Assembly (NCBI GenBank): GCA_051155775.1
Contig: DAXETV010000014.1
Coordinates: 181,015 to 245,014, forward strand
Reading direction: 5' to 3'
DNA from: CAYSCZ01 sp051155775
Lineage (GTDB): Bacteria; Bacteroidota; Bacteroidia; Cytophagales; Cyclobacteriaceae
Length of the DNA stretch: 64,000 bases
Shown: positions 35,292 to 44,106 of the stretch, in pieces
Position numbering within the stretch: the stretch's first letter is position 1
How the letters are laid out: each line of letters opens with the position of its first letter
The notes under the pieces: generated by a model
What the model was told of the DNA's origin: nothing
Databases searched by the model: none
Seen by the model: the letters and a program-made list of their open reading frames with translations, nothing else
Translations under genes and position numbers: made by a program

Positions 35292-36110
35292 CTAATTTAC
35301 CTTTAGGATATTACCCTTTAATTCATAATAGTGAACGAGTATTCTTGTAGGACCTTCAGAATATGGGGCAATATCATAGGTATTATAATAAAATATGATT
35401 CCGTTTTCAGTATAACCAAAATTATCGCTTAGTGCAAAAGCATTGCCCTCAAAACTAAATCCTGCCTTTGCATAGTCTACATCTTCAGGTATTTTCTTTA
35501 AATCCCTGAATTTCTTTTCTGCAATGCTTGTGACGGTTTCGAGATCAGTAAGTGCCTCCTCTAATGTAACTTCTGATCCATCCTCTAAATCAATATTTTG
35601 ATAATCAATCCTATTATTTGGATGGGCGCCGCCCTTGTACATGTTAGTACTATACGATACTGAAAGTATTTTATCGGTTTGATGAGTTACCGCAGCATCT
35701 ACTGACATTTCCCATCGGTCCTGAGAGTTAGGAAACTCCTTCTTAAATTCTTCATATTCAGCAAGCAAACCCTCTATTACATCAGTAATTTCAGTTTCTG
35801 ATGATTCTTCATTCAGATAATCAATGATTCTTTGCCGAACCTTTGAGTTAATCTCTTTTCCCATTTTACTTCCTAAATTAAAGACAGGGTAGGTAACTTC
35901 CACAGCTATGCATCCGCCTGTGGTTGAAGAACAATTGCCTTCTTTTTCGGTGATACTTTTCATTTCGTAGCTCAACCCTTCATAAGACTCCCCTGAAGTA
36001 CTATCATCTGAACGCTCCGCGGACTCTTTATCCTCTTTTTTTGAGGTATCGCAACCAGCAATATATATCAAAAAAGTGATTATAAATATAATGTTAAATA
36101 GTCTATACAT
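35292..36110 (-). CDS. DUF3298/DUF4163 lipoprotein (RsiV-like)
   Basis: 272 residues from the ATG at 36110, chosen because it opens the lipoprotein signal ending IAGC (Cys ~20); the frame runs nine codons further up. An acidic linker is followed by an N-terminal DUF4163-like part (CIAVEVTYPVFN) and DUF3298 (YSTNMYKGGAHPNNRIDYQNIDLEDGS, with the GGAHP motif). These domains occur in the lysozyme-binding anti-sigma factor RsiV, but here there is no cytoplasmic anti-sigma domain, so it is a surface or periplasmic lipoprotein of unknown ligand. Confidence 0.83.
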   Translation of the reverse strand: MYRLFNIIFIITFLIYIAGCDTSKKEDKESAERSDDSTSGESYEGLSYEMKSITEKEGNCSSTTGGCIAVEVTYPVFNLGSKMGKEINSKVRQRIIDYLNEESSETEITDVIEGLLAEYEEFKKEFPNSQDRWEMSVDAAVTHQTDKILSVSYSTNMYKGGAHPNNRIDYQNIDLEDGSEVTLEEALTDLETVTSIAEKKFRDLKKIPEDVDYAKAGFSFEGNAFALSDNFGYTENGIIFYYNTYDIAPYSEGPTRILVHYYELKGNILKVN

Positions 36111-36207
36111 ATTAATATTTATTTGATTTGTTGTCAATGATTTTTAGCTAAAATATAAAATAGTTAATTATAAATTTTATTTTTTTTATTGAAATATTCA
36201 TCTCTCA

Positions 36208-37224
36208 ATGAAATTCGCCACCCTTGTTATATTACTGTTCACTTCATTCTTTCTTTTCGCTCAGGAAGACAAACAGGAAAGATATGTTTCTTATGAGCGA
36301 GTTGGAGGTAGCATTGTTGGTGGCGCATCATACTTATTCGAAGAAGAAACAATTGATACATCCTATTGGAAGCTGGGTGGTGTGAGTAACTTTTCTTTTT
36401 CTCAGGTTTCATTAACAAACTGGGCCGCAGGTGGTGATAATTCAATTTCAATTAATACTTATCAAGGATTATTTGCCAATTATGAAAAAAAGAGGTTTTC
36501 CTGGGAGAACTCATTAAACATAGGTTATGGAATTCTAAAGCAAAATGACAGAGACTTCGATAAATCGGATGATAAGCTAAATTTTGTCTCAAAAGTTGGC
36601 TACAAACTAAAAAGAAACAAAAAAAAGCTTTTATTATCATTCTTGTTTGACTTTAAATCCCAATTCGATCAGGGATTCGCAAATAACGCTGATAGTATAA
36701 TTTCAACATTTATGGCTCCTGGTTATATCATATCAAGTGTTGGGTTGGATTATAAACCTGTACCTTATTTGTCAATTAATTATATACCATTTTCCGCCAA
36801 GTTTACCTTCGTTTTGGATGATGCTTTATCTGATCTGGGTGCTTATGGCGTAACACCCGGGAAAAATATCAGGACTGAATTAGGTTCTTTTTTACGACTG
36901 AATTTCAAAAAGCAAATTATATCAAATGTTGAGATGGAATCAAAACTTGAATTATTTGCCAATTACCTCAGAGATTTTGGTAATATAGATGTTAACTGGG
37001 AAAATGTTGTTGTAATGAAAATCAACAGATATTTATCTGCTAACCTTATTAATCAACTCATATACGATGACGATATTATAATAGAAGTAGATGAAAATAA
37101 TGACGGGGAAATTGATGCTTCTGGCCCCAGGATACAATATAAAAATATATTTGGTGTAGGCTTAAATTTTACATTCGGGGACAAAAAGAAAAAAAGAAAG
37201 AAAAGACAGGCGCTTAACCAATAA
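36208..37224 (+). CDS. DUF3078 outer-membrane protein
   Basis: 338 residues, signal peptide ending LFAQ. The body has the DUF3078 pattern: SFSQVSLTNWAAGGDNSIS and many alternating beta-strands (GYGILKQND, VSKVGYKL, FLFDFKSQF, SINYIPFSAKFTFVLDD) as expected for an outer-membrane barrel. Restricted largely to Bacteroidota; function unknown. A very basic C-terminal tail (KKKKRKKRQ) is unusual for a barrel. Confidence 0.85.
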   Translation: MKFATLVILLFTSFFLFAQEDKQERYVSYERVGGSIVGGASYLFEEETIDTSYWKLGGVSNFSFSQVSLTNWAAGGDNSISINTYQGLFANYEKKRFSWENSLNIGYGILKQNDRDFDKSDDKLNFVSKVGYKLKRNKKKLLLSFLFDFKSQFDQGFANNADSIISTFMAPGYIISSVGLDYKPVPYLSINYIPFSAKFTFVLDDALSDLGAYGVTPGKNIRTELGSFLRLNFKKQIISNVEMESKLELFANYLRDFGNIDVNWENVVVMKINRYLSANLINQLIYDDDIIIEVDENNDGEIDASGPRIQYKNIFGVGLNFTFGDKKKKRKKRQALNQ

Positions 37225-37294
37225 TTTGTTTCATCTATATCAAACAAACAGAGGAAAGATTCTTTTTTAAACGTAATTTAAAACGTTTGCATAA

Positions 37295-37308
37295 ATGATT
37301 ATAATCAT
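37295..37308. promoter_or_regulatory. Putative CRP/FNR-type operator, site 1 (ATGAT-TATA-ATCAT)
   Basis: Perfect inverted repeat ATGAT-N4-ATCAT, close to the FNR consensus TTGAT-N4-ATCAA. It lies ~72 bases before the start of the first universal stress protein gene. Two related sites lie in the other two promoter regions of this stress cluster. Confidence 0.6.
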
Positions 37309-37379
37309 ACTGTTTTTTGATTGCCATCATTAGTAAAAAATCGTGTTGAATATAACTTGTACTGTTAAAAGATATAGCC

Positions 37380-38264
37380 ATGAAAGAGATTTTAGTACCC
37401 ACAGATTTTTCAGAACAAGCTGAAGGAGCTTTGAAATTTGCGCAACAGGCTGCACAATCTTTAGGTGCGGAAATTTGTTTATTTCACACGATCAATATGC
37501 CACCTCTTTTTTCAAGTTTTTATTTAGACAATACAACAGCTGCCCAAATCACAAAACAAGCAAGGGAATCGACACTGGAAGAAATGGAATTACTTAAAAA
37601 GAAGTATTCCTACGGGGCCATCAATATCAGGACAAAGGTTATTATCGGTAGTGTCATTGAGGGCATAAAGGAATATCTTGCTGAAAATGAGCCTGAAATG
37701 ATCGTGATGGGCACAAATGGAGCCTCAGGAATCAGAGAAATGTTCATTGGTTCAAACTGTGAGAAAGTCGTACGAATCGCCAACTGTCCTGTTTTTTCAC
37801 TCCCAAATCACCAAAGCTTCAAAGGAATTAAAGACATAGTAATACCAACTGATATGGTTGATATCAATGAGCACTATTTTGAAGAATTACTAAAAATCCA
37901 TAATATGTTTAATGCTACGTTGCATTTTGTCTGGATTAATACACCCCATGTTATTGAGGATGAAGAGATTGCTAAAGCAAGGCTTCAGTCATATGTAGAT
38001 CATATTGGAATCACCGACTATTCCATAAACATTAGGAGGGACATAATGGCTGATGCAGGTATCTTGCGATTTACTGATGAAATAGGAGCAGATCTAATTG
38101 CGATGGCAACGCATGGAAATCGCGGTATCGCACATCTGTTTTCCGGCAGTTTAGCCGAAGATATTGTTAATCATTCGCTAATTCCTGTATGGACATATAA
38201 CCTGCAAAGTAAGGAGCATCAGATGGTAAAAGAATATTACTACGATAAGAATGGAATAATTTGA
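37380..38264 (+). CDS. Universal stress protein, two UspA domains
   Basis: 294 residues, tandem UspA domains (~1-145 and ~155-285). Both carry the nucleotide-binding pattern G-2x-G-9x-G-S: GTNGASGIREMFIGSN in the first and ATHGNRGIAHLFSGS in the second. N-terminus MKEILVPTDFSEQAEGAL is classical. Cytoplasmic. First gene of a plus-strand unit with the small protein at 38283 and the second stress protein; an FNR-like site precedes it. Confidence 0.92.
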   Translation: MKEILVPTDFSEQAEGALKFAQQAAQSLGAEICLFHTINMPPLFSSFYLDNTTAAQITKQARESTLEEMELLKKKYSYGAINIRTKVIIGSVIEGIKEYLAENEPEMIVMGTNGASGIREMFIGSNCEKVVRIANCPVFSLPNHQSFKGIKDIVIPTDMVDINEHYFEELLKIHNMFNATLHFVWINTPHVIEDEEIAKARLQSYVDHIGITDYSINIRRDIMADAGILRFTDEIGADLIAMATHGNRGIAHLFSGSLAEDIVNHSLIPVWTYNLQSKEHQMVKEYYYDKNGII

Positions 38265-38282
38265 AACAAAACTTAAAAGCAG

Positions 38283-38504
38283 ATGAGACGGGTAGATCCT
38301 TCACTTCCGCTGAAGATAAGAAGGCGGTCTGATAATAAGGAATTTTTAATTGGATCTAAAGAATATTTTTTCATACAAAACCTACTAAAATTTTATAAGG
38401 AAAATATCTCACTTTTGCCGGATTATGAGTGTGTGAATGTAAAGCCTAAAAACAATAGCAACACATCCGTGACAATAAAAGTAAATGAAATTATATTTAC
38501 TTAG
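38283..38504 (+). CDS. Small protein of unknown function inside the stress-protein operon
   Basis: 73 residues, basic N-terminal half (MRRVDPSLPLKIRRRSDNKEF) and a short beta-rich tail (SNTSVTIKVNEIIFT). No domain recognised. It lies 18 bases after one Usp gene and 12 before the next, in the same strand, which favours a real coding gene. Confidence 0.6.
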   Translation: MRRVDPSLPLKIRRRSDNKEFLIGSKEYFFIQNLLKFYKENISLLPDYECVNVKPKNNSNTSVTIKVNEIIFT

Positions 38505-38516
38505 AGATTAAACAAT

Positions 38517-39350
38517 ATGAAAGTTATTAAAAAGATCCTGGCGCCAACTGATTTTTCTAAGGTGGGGAATAATTCTGTGGAATTTGCTGCTTTCATGGCT
38601 GATAAGCTTGATGCACAGCTAATTATTCCATTCATCCAAGATGAGAAACAGTTGGCGCTGGGAAACACGGAAATAAATTTCGAATGGATAAAAAACAATT
38701 TTGAATCACTGGACAATAACTTCCTTGTATCTTATAGTCGCCTTAAGAAGAAATTTGAAAGCTTAAAAGGAGACCTTGTAGATCAAATCAAAAAAATTAT
38801 TAGCGAAAGAGACATCGATATAGTCGTAGTAGGAACAAAAAGCAGCTTAGGAAATTATGAAATGCAGTTTGGAAGCGTTACCGCTCATTTAATCGATAGT
38901 ATTCAATGTCCATTGATAGCCATCCCGGAAGGTTATATCAGTAAAACGCTCAACCATATATCCATAGCTACAGATTTTAACATTAAGCTGGAATCAGAAG
39001 AACTATTCGCATTGAAGCAAATCGTAAGATCATGGTTTTCTAAAATTTCATTAGTACATGTAATACAGCATGAACATGAAAAGTCAAACAGAATGGTAAA
39101 AAGTCAAATAGATAAGTATTTTGAGGGAAACTTTCACGATTTTAAAGAGATACTGGGCGATGACTTAGAAGCTACGCTTGACAATTTTGCAGATGAGGAA
39201 ATTGTTGATTTACTTGTACTTTTCCGAAGGACTTCAATAGGAAGAGAAAGGTTTTTCGATCCCAGGCTTACCAAAAAAATGATATTTAAGGCCAGATATC
39301 CGTTGATGGTGCTACCAATTTCTAATGAAAAAATATTAGAAAAACCTTAA
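38517..39350 (+). CDS. Universal stress protein, two UspA-like domains
   Basis: 277 residues. First domain is recognisable (KKILAPTDFSKVGNNSVEFAAF; nucleotide motif GTKSSLGNYEMQFGS, ending CPLIAIP). The second half keeps the fold pattern (HISIATDFN, DLLVLFRR) but lacks the glycine-rich ATP motif, so it may be non-nucleotide-binding. Its stop overlaps the end of the convergent stress-protein gene by 4 bases. Confidence 0.88.
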   Translation: MKVIKKILAPTDFSKVGNNSVEFAAFMADKLDAQLIIPFIQDEKQLALGNTEINFEWIKNNFESLDNNFLVSYSRLKKKFESLKGDLVDQIKKIISERDIDIVVVGTKSSLGNYEMQFGSVTAHLIDSIQCPLIAIPEGYISKTLNHISIATDFNIKLESEELFALKQIVRSWFSKISLVHVIQHEHEKSNRMVKSQIDKYFEGNFHDFKEILGDDLEATLDNFADEEIVDLLVLFRRTSIGRERFFDPRLTKKMIFKARYPLMVLPISNEKILEKP

Positions 39351-39874
39351 AGCGCAGCCACTTGATTACAATACTGATTTATTCCATTTATAAAACTTTT
39401 AGGTTTCCATCTTTTATAAAAAGGTATGATTAACTTATTTATGTCAGCATATTCAGGTTCCTGATAAAAAAGCATTGAAACATGTCCAAGTTCTGCTATT
39501 TTCGAAGACTCAGCCATATCCTTCAGGTTAATTTTTTTGCTAAGCATAATTAAGTCTATGTCCCATTTCTTAGTGCACTTAATAATGCTATCGGTAATTT
39601 CACCTTCATCAACAATTATTTCATAAGCTATATTATGATAAATTGGCAAAAGATTGTCGCCAATATTCTCAATTGCTTTGTTGCAAATGGAAAGGTTCAA
39701 ATGGCGGTAGTATAATGGGATAGTTTCAACTGGTTCACTATTTGAGATAGTCCTTATAAAAAATACTTTTTTACAATTTACAAGGTGTGCAAAATTCTCT
39801 GCATACACGATTACATACTGGTCATAGGAAGAGCTATCCAACGCAACCAGCATCCTTTTAAATTCATACATCAT
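39347..39874 (-). CDS. UspA-like protein, divergent single domain
   Basis: 175 residues from MMYEFKRML; one UspA-like fold is suggested by MLVALDSSSYDQYVIVYAENFA and DIDLIMLSKKI, but the G-2x-G-9x-G motif is missing. Fourteen bases downstream of the two-domain stress protein at 39889-40719, so the two form an operon. Probably a degenerate member with a binding or scaffold role. Confidence 0.75.
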   Translation of the reverse strand: MMYEFKRMLVALDSSSYDQYVIVYAENFAHLVNCKKVFFIRTISNSEPVETIPLYYRHLNLSICNKAIENIGDNLLPIYHNIAYEIIVDEGEITDSIIKCTKKWDIDLIMLSKKINLKDMAESSKIAELGHVSMLFYQEPEYADINKLIIPFYKRWKPKSFINGINQYCNQVAAL

Positions 39875-39888
39875 TTAACTAGACATAA

Positions 39889-40719
39889 TTATGTTACTAA
39901 CCTTAGGCTTAATACCGGTTTATCAAAGTGGTTAACAATATTTTCTGTTAAGCTTCCACTTAACGCCCTCAAAAGCCCTGTTCTACCATGCGTTGCAAGA
40001 GCAATCAAGTCGATTGCTTTAACTTTTGTGAAGTTTATCAAGCCATTTTCAAATTTCCTTGCATTTTGAATGTTCGTACTACCGATCACCTCAGGGGCCA
40101 TCTCAACATATTTGGACATTTCATTGTTAATTACGGGTGTTTCAGTAAAATTCTCCGGGGTATTTACGAATAACAAATGAATCTTTGCATCAAATAATTT
40201 AGCAAAAGCAATGGTATCATTCAATGGCTTGGAAATGTCTTCCCAAAAATCAGAAGGGAATAATATATCCTTAAAATCCAGTTTTTCTATTCTATTCTTC
40301 AATACCATTACCGGAATATGACTTAATCGAACAATCTTCTGAGCATTAGATCCCATCAAGAATTTTCGGGCACCACTTGCGCCATGTGAACCCATTATGA
40401 TCATATCTATATCATGTTTTTTAGCATGATCAATTATCTCCTCCCTATCTTCATTATAGTGTAAACATTTATGAGCTTTAATTCCTCGTTTATCGGCTCT
40501 TTCTACCAATTCACTTAACTTATGATGAATAAAATCAACCTCTTTGGTAAGCTCAGGATACATTTTATCCTGGTCTCTTTCCAGGTATATCCAGTTAATC
40601 GGGATAGATTTCAGATGTATAAAATGAACCTGCCCGTTTGATAAGCTAGCAAATTCTATGGCAGCTTCCACAGCATATTCTGCATGTTGAGAAAAATCGG
40701 TAGGTACTAATATTTTCAT
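39889..40719 (-). CDS. Universal stress protein, two UspA domains
   Basis: 276 residues, tandem UspA domains, both with intact nucleotide motifs (GSHGASGARKFLMGSN and ATHGRTGLLRALSGS). N-terminus MKILVPTDFSQHAEYAVEAA. Transcribed with the divergent UspA-like gene after it. An FNR-like inverted repeat lies ~90 bases upstream of the start. Confidence 0.92.
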   Translation of the reverse strand: MKILVPTDFSQHAEYAVEAAIEFASLSNGQVHFIHLKSIPINWIYLERDQDKMYPELTKEVDFIHHKLSELVERADKRGIKAHKCLHYNEDREEIIDHAKKHDIDMIIMGSHGASGARKFLMGSNAQKIVRLSHIPVMVLKNRIEKLDFKDILFPSDFWEDISKPLNDTIAFAKLFDAKIHLLFVNTPENFTETPVINNEMSKYVEMAPEVIGSTNIQNARKFENGLINFTKVKAIDLIALATHGRTGLLRALSGSLTENIVNHFDKPVLSLRLVT

Positions 40720-40807
40720 TTATAATATGGGTTATCGTGTTATCTAAATGAAATATTAAATTAAATTAGTTATTTAACAGCTTTGCTGACCATACTCAAT
40801 TCAATGA

Positions 40808-40821
40808 ATGATTTTGATCAT
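40808..40821. promoter_or_regulatory. Putative CRP/FNR-type operator, site 2 (ATGAT-TTTG-ATCAT)
   Basis: Perfect half-sites ATGAT and ATCAT with the same 4-base spacer as site 1, in the gap between the stress protein gene starting at 40719 and the one ending at 40836. Confidence 0.6.
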
Positions 40822-40835
40822 TAAGTAATTGTAGG

Positions 40836-41300
40836 TCAATTACTTACACTGTAAGACAAACCAGTAGTGTCTAAAGATGGGTAATTAAATGTAGGTGGGA
40901 TAGTAAGTACCGGCTTTTCAGAATTACGAATAATTGTCTGAGCAGTGCTACCCAGTTCATAATTCATATTACTACCATTTGTACCCATAATTACCATATC
41001 AATACCATTGCCATTAATGGTACTAATTATCTCGTCGGACACCAGGCCACATTTATATAAACATTCTATTTCAACTTCATAAGTTTTCTTTAGGTCATTT
41101 GCCAGGTTTCGCATTCTGCCTTCAAGGTGGCTACAAAACCTGGATAATTCACCATTCTCAATACCATCATGGTTAGAATGTACATGCATCAAAGTAAGTT
41201 TACTTTGGCTTAACTTACATATAGATATGCCATAACGTATCGCCCTCCAGGCAGCACTTGAAAAATCTGTGGGGACTAAAATCTTCTTAATTTCGAGCAT
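40836..41300 (-). CDS. Universal stress protein, single UspA domain
   Basis: 154 residues from the ATG at 41300 (the frame extends two codons to a GTG). One UspA domain: KKILVPTDFSSAAWRAIRYG at the start, MGTNGSNMNYELGSTAQTI as nucleotide motif, PVLTIP at the end. Single gene, diverging from the histidine kinase gene; an FNR-like site lies in the shared 147-base gap. Confidence 0.9.
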   Translation of the reverse strand: MLEIKKILVPTDFSSAAWRAIRYGISICKLSQSKLTLMHVHSNHDGIENGELSRFCSHLEGRMRNLANDLKKTYEVEIECLYKCGLVSDEIISTINGNGIDMVIMGTNGSNMNYELGSTAQTIIRNSEKPVLTIPPTFNYPSLDTTGLSYSVSN

Positions 41301-41349
41301 TTCCACCTTTATTGACGCTCAAAACTACCCGTAACAACAAACCATAATT

Positions 41350-41363
41350 ATGACATTAATCAT
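41350..41363. promoter_or_regulatory. Putative CRP/FNR-type operator, site 3 (ATGAC-ATTA-ATCAT)
   Basis: Same inverted-repeat design with one mismatch in the left half-site. It lies between the divergent single-domain stress protein and histidine kinase genes, about 50 and 85 bases from their starts, so it could control either or both. Confidence 0.5.
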
Positions 41364-41447
41364 GATCTCTAAAAATTCTTATCAAGACCATGAGCTAAAA
41401 TTTTAAGCCAAGGCTTTTTTTAATGCCTTTTACAATGTAATTTTTGG

Positions 41448-43079
41448 ATGAATATGATAGAAGTAGCTGAAAAACAAGATTTACTGAATGCAATCTTCCA
41501 TTCTACAACTGAGGGGTTGATTGTAGCTGATGATAAGGGGGAGATAACGCTTGCCAATACCAGCAGCCTCAAAATGTTTGGCTATGAGAAGAATGAAATA
41601 ATTGGCAAAAAAATGGAATTGCTTGTACCTGATCATATAAAAGACGAGCATATTAAATACCGTGAAAAATATTTTCAGAATCCGTCGTCTCGCCCGATGG
41701 GGATAGGATTGGACTTATATGGCAAGAAAAAAAATGGGGATTATTTCCCATTAGAAATCAGCCTAAGCCACTTCCGCAATGAAGGAAATCTTATGGTGGT
41801 TGCGTTTGTTGTAGATATTACCGAAAGAAAGAAATCTGAGGAAGCCCTAAAAGAAAGCAAAAAACAACTTGAGGATTACTCAGAGTTACTGGAAAAAAAA
41901 GTCAAAGAAAGAACACAGGAACTAGAACATCTGAATATTGGCCTGCAAAGCCAGATACAGGAAAGAAAAAACGCAGAAGCAGCGCTAAAGGAAAGTCAAA
42001 GACTATATAAAGTGATTGCCAAAAACTTTCCCAACGGCATTATCAATGTACTGGACCAAAATCTTAATTACATATTTGTAGAAGGAAAGGAGTTAGCAAA
42101 AATAAAAGTCTCACCCTCAGATCTTATTGGTAAACCTTTCATGATAAATATGCCAAAGCATAGGCAGGAAGCTATCAATGAACAACTTAAAAAAGTTCTG
42201 GAGGGTAAAGAAGTCTCTTTTGAGAATTTTAAATCTGACAGATATTATATTATAAGATCAACACCATTAACCAAACATAACGGCAGGATAAACCAAATCC
42301 TTGTTGTTGAAGAAAACATCACTAAACTCAAAGAAGCTGAAAAAGAAGTTAGGGAGTCTTTAAATAAAGAAAAAGAACTAAACGAACTTAAATCCAGGTT
42401 TGTTGCTATGGCCTCTCATGAATTTAGAACACCTTTAAGCACAATACTTTCCTCAGCTTCAATAATATCCCGATATCAAAAGGAAGATCAACAAACAAAC
42501 AGGCTAAAACATATTAACAGAATAAAATCTTCGGTTCAAAATCTTACCGGAATATTAAATGACTTTTTATCTCTGGAAAAATTAGAATCCGGTAAAATAT
42601 GGTATGAACCTTCCATGTTCAATCTACCAGAATTCGTTGACGAGGTTATCGAGGAGGTAGGTTCAATATTGAAAAAAGGTCAGGAAATGATCTACAAGCA
42701 TGAGGGAACCAGCATGGTTTGTTTAGACAAAAAGTTATTTAAAAACATAATTATAAATTTGACTTCTAATGCCAGTAAATATTCTCCAGAAAACGAAGAT
42801 ATATTAATACATTCCTATATTTACAATAGTCACATACAATTAGAAGTTAAAGATAACGGTATCGGCATTCCTGAAAAAGACCAGAAAAATTTATTCGAAA
42901 GGTTTTTCAGGGCTGAAAATGTTACAAATATTGGAGGGACAGGTTTAGGTCTAAACATTGTTAAAAAATATTTAGAATTAATGAATGGTTCCATAACCTT
43001 TGCAAGTGAACTGGATAAAGGAACCACTTTCAAAATAAATATCCCGATTAATGAAGAAAATATTAGTAATAGAGGATAA
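41448..43079 (+). CDS. PAS-domain sensor histidine kinase
   Basis: 543 residues, no transmembrane segment, so a cytoplasmic sensor. Order: PAS domain (~10-130, with the FixL-like ITLANTSSLKMFGYEKNEIIGK), coiled coil (~130-185), a second PAS-like domain (~185-300), HisKA with H324 in MASHEFRTPL, and HATPase (N box NLTSNASKYSPE, G box DNGIGIPEKD and GGTGLGLNIV). The last 29 bases overlap the start of the receiver-CRP regulator gene, so the pair is a cognate two-component system. A haem or redox ligand in PAS is possible but not shown by any visible residue pattern. Confidence 0.92.
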   Translation: MNMIEVAEKQDLLNAIFHSTTEGLIVADDKGEITLANTSSLKMFGYEKNEIIGKKMELLVPDHIKDEHIKYREKYFQNPSSRPMGIGLDLYGKKKNGDYFPLEISLSHFRNEGNLMVVAFVVDITERKKSEEALKESKKQLEDYSELLEKKVKERTQELEHLNIGLQSQIQERKNAEAALKESQRLYKVIAKNFPNGIINVLDQNLNYIFVEGKELAKIKVSPSDLIGKPFMINMPKHRQEAINEQLKKVLEGKEVSFENFKSDRYYIIRSTPLTKHNGRINQILVVEENITKLKEAEKEVRESLNKEKELNELKSRFVAMASHEFRTPLSTILSSASIISRYQKEDQQTNRLKHINRIKSSVQNLTGILNDFLSLEKLESGKIWYEPSMFNLPEFVDEVIEEVGSILKKGQEMIYKHEGTSMVCLDKKLFKNIIINLTSNASKYSPENEDILIHSYIYNSHIQLEVKDNGIGIPEKDQKNLFERFFRAENVTNIGGTGLGLNIVKKYLELMNGSITFASELDKGTTFKINIPINEENISNRG

Positions 43080-44106
43080 CCTCGAGATGAGGGAAAATAT
43101 AGCTGAGATACTAGAACTGTCTAATTATGAGGTTTTTGAAGCAGCTGATGGTAAAGCGGGAGTCAAACTTGCCAAAACTAAGTTTCCGGATCTGATAATA
43201 TGTGATATTATGATGCCGGAATTAGATGGATATGAAGTGCTCTATATGCTAGGTAAGGACCCGAGAACAAATGCCATCCCCTTTATATTTCTTACTGCAA
43301 AAGCAGAAAAAAGTGATTTCAGAAAGGGAATGAACCTGGGAGCGGATGACTACCTGACAAAGCCTTTTGAGGAAATGGACCTGCTAAATGCCGTAGAACA
43401 AAGATTAAAAAAAACACAAGCACTCAGACAAGAATTTAAGCCTTCTGTGGATGGTTACTATAACTTTGTGGAACAAGCAAGCGCATTTGAGGAGCTACAG
43501 GAACTTTCAAAAAATAGAAAGAGCAGAAACTACCGTAAAAAAGATATCATTTACAGGGAAGGCGATTTCCCTCATTACCTATATTTGATCCATTATGGTA
43601 AAGTGAAAACATTTAAAATTAATACAGATGGTAAAGAGTATATCAATGAATTATGCAAGGAAGGTGATTTTATAGGATATACCGGAATACTTCAAAACAC
43701 TGACTATACAGCCACAGCAGAAGCACTTGAAGATACAGAGGTATACTTAATCCCTCGTCAGGATTTTTTGAACCTGCTATATCAAAACAAAGAAGTAGCC
43801 GGAAGATTCATAAAGATTCTTTCAAAAAATATTGCCGAAAAGGAAAGACAATTACTAGATCTTGCTTACAACACCGTAAGAAAAAGAGTAGCAGACTCCT
43901 TACTGCTGCTTAAAAAGCGATATCAAGAGCAAAATAACACGGCTTTTACATTTCCTATTTCAAGAGATGACCTGGCAAGCATTGTAGGTACTGCCACCGA
44001 ATCAGTCATCAGAACGCTTTCAGAATTCAAAAAAGACCGGATTATAAATATCGACGCTGATGGGATTACAATTCTAAAACCTGAAGAATTAGGGGCAATA
44101 CGATAA
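43051..44106 (+). CDS. Response regulator with CRP/FNR-type DNA-binding output
   Basis: 351 residues. Receiver domain (1-120, phospho-acceptor D52 in ICDIMMPELDG, Lys in LTKPFE), then a cyclic-nucleotide-binding beta-roll (~145-265, IIYREGDFPHYLYLIHYGKVKTF) and a winged HTH (~280-345, SRDDLASIVGTATESVIRTLSEFKK). The recognition helix TESVIRTL keeps the Glu and Arg that in CRP and FNR contact TGA half-sites. No N-terminal FNR cysteines are seen. Overlaps the kinase gene. Probably binds the TGAY-N4-ATCA repeats upstream of the neighbouring stress-protein genes (inference). Confidence 0.9.
   Translation: MKKILVIEDNLEMRENIAEILELSNYEVFEAADGKAGVKLAKTKFPDLIICDIMMPELDGYEVLYMLGKDPRTNAIPFIFLTAKAEKSDFRKGMNLGADDYLTKPFEEMDLLNAVEQRLKKTQALRQEFKPSVDGYYNFVEQASAFEELQELSKNRKSRNYRKKDIIYREGDFPHYLYLIHYGKVKTFKINTDGKEYINELCKEGDFIGYTGILQNTDYTATAEALEDTEVYLIPRQDFLNLLYQNKEVAGRFIKILSKNIAEKERQLLDLAYNTVRKRVADSLLLLKKRYQEQNNTAFTFPISRDDLASIVGTATESVIRTLSEFKKDRIINIDADGITILKPEELGAIR

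Noticed and set aside
41405..41420. AAGCC-AA-GGCTT followed by T-run as a terminator
   Set aside because: The loop would have only two bases (or the stem only four), and it sits in a divergent promoter region where no terminator is needed.
37380..44106. Stress-protein cluster as a horizontally acquired island
   Set aside because: Codon usage, base composition and leader style look like the flanking genes; no repeats, integrase or tRNA end-duplication are visible at its borders.
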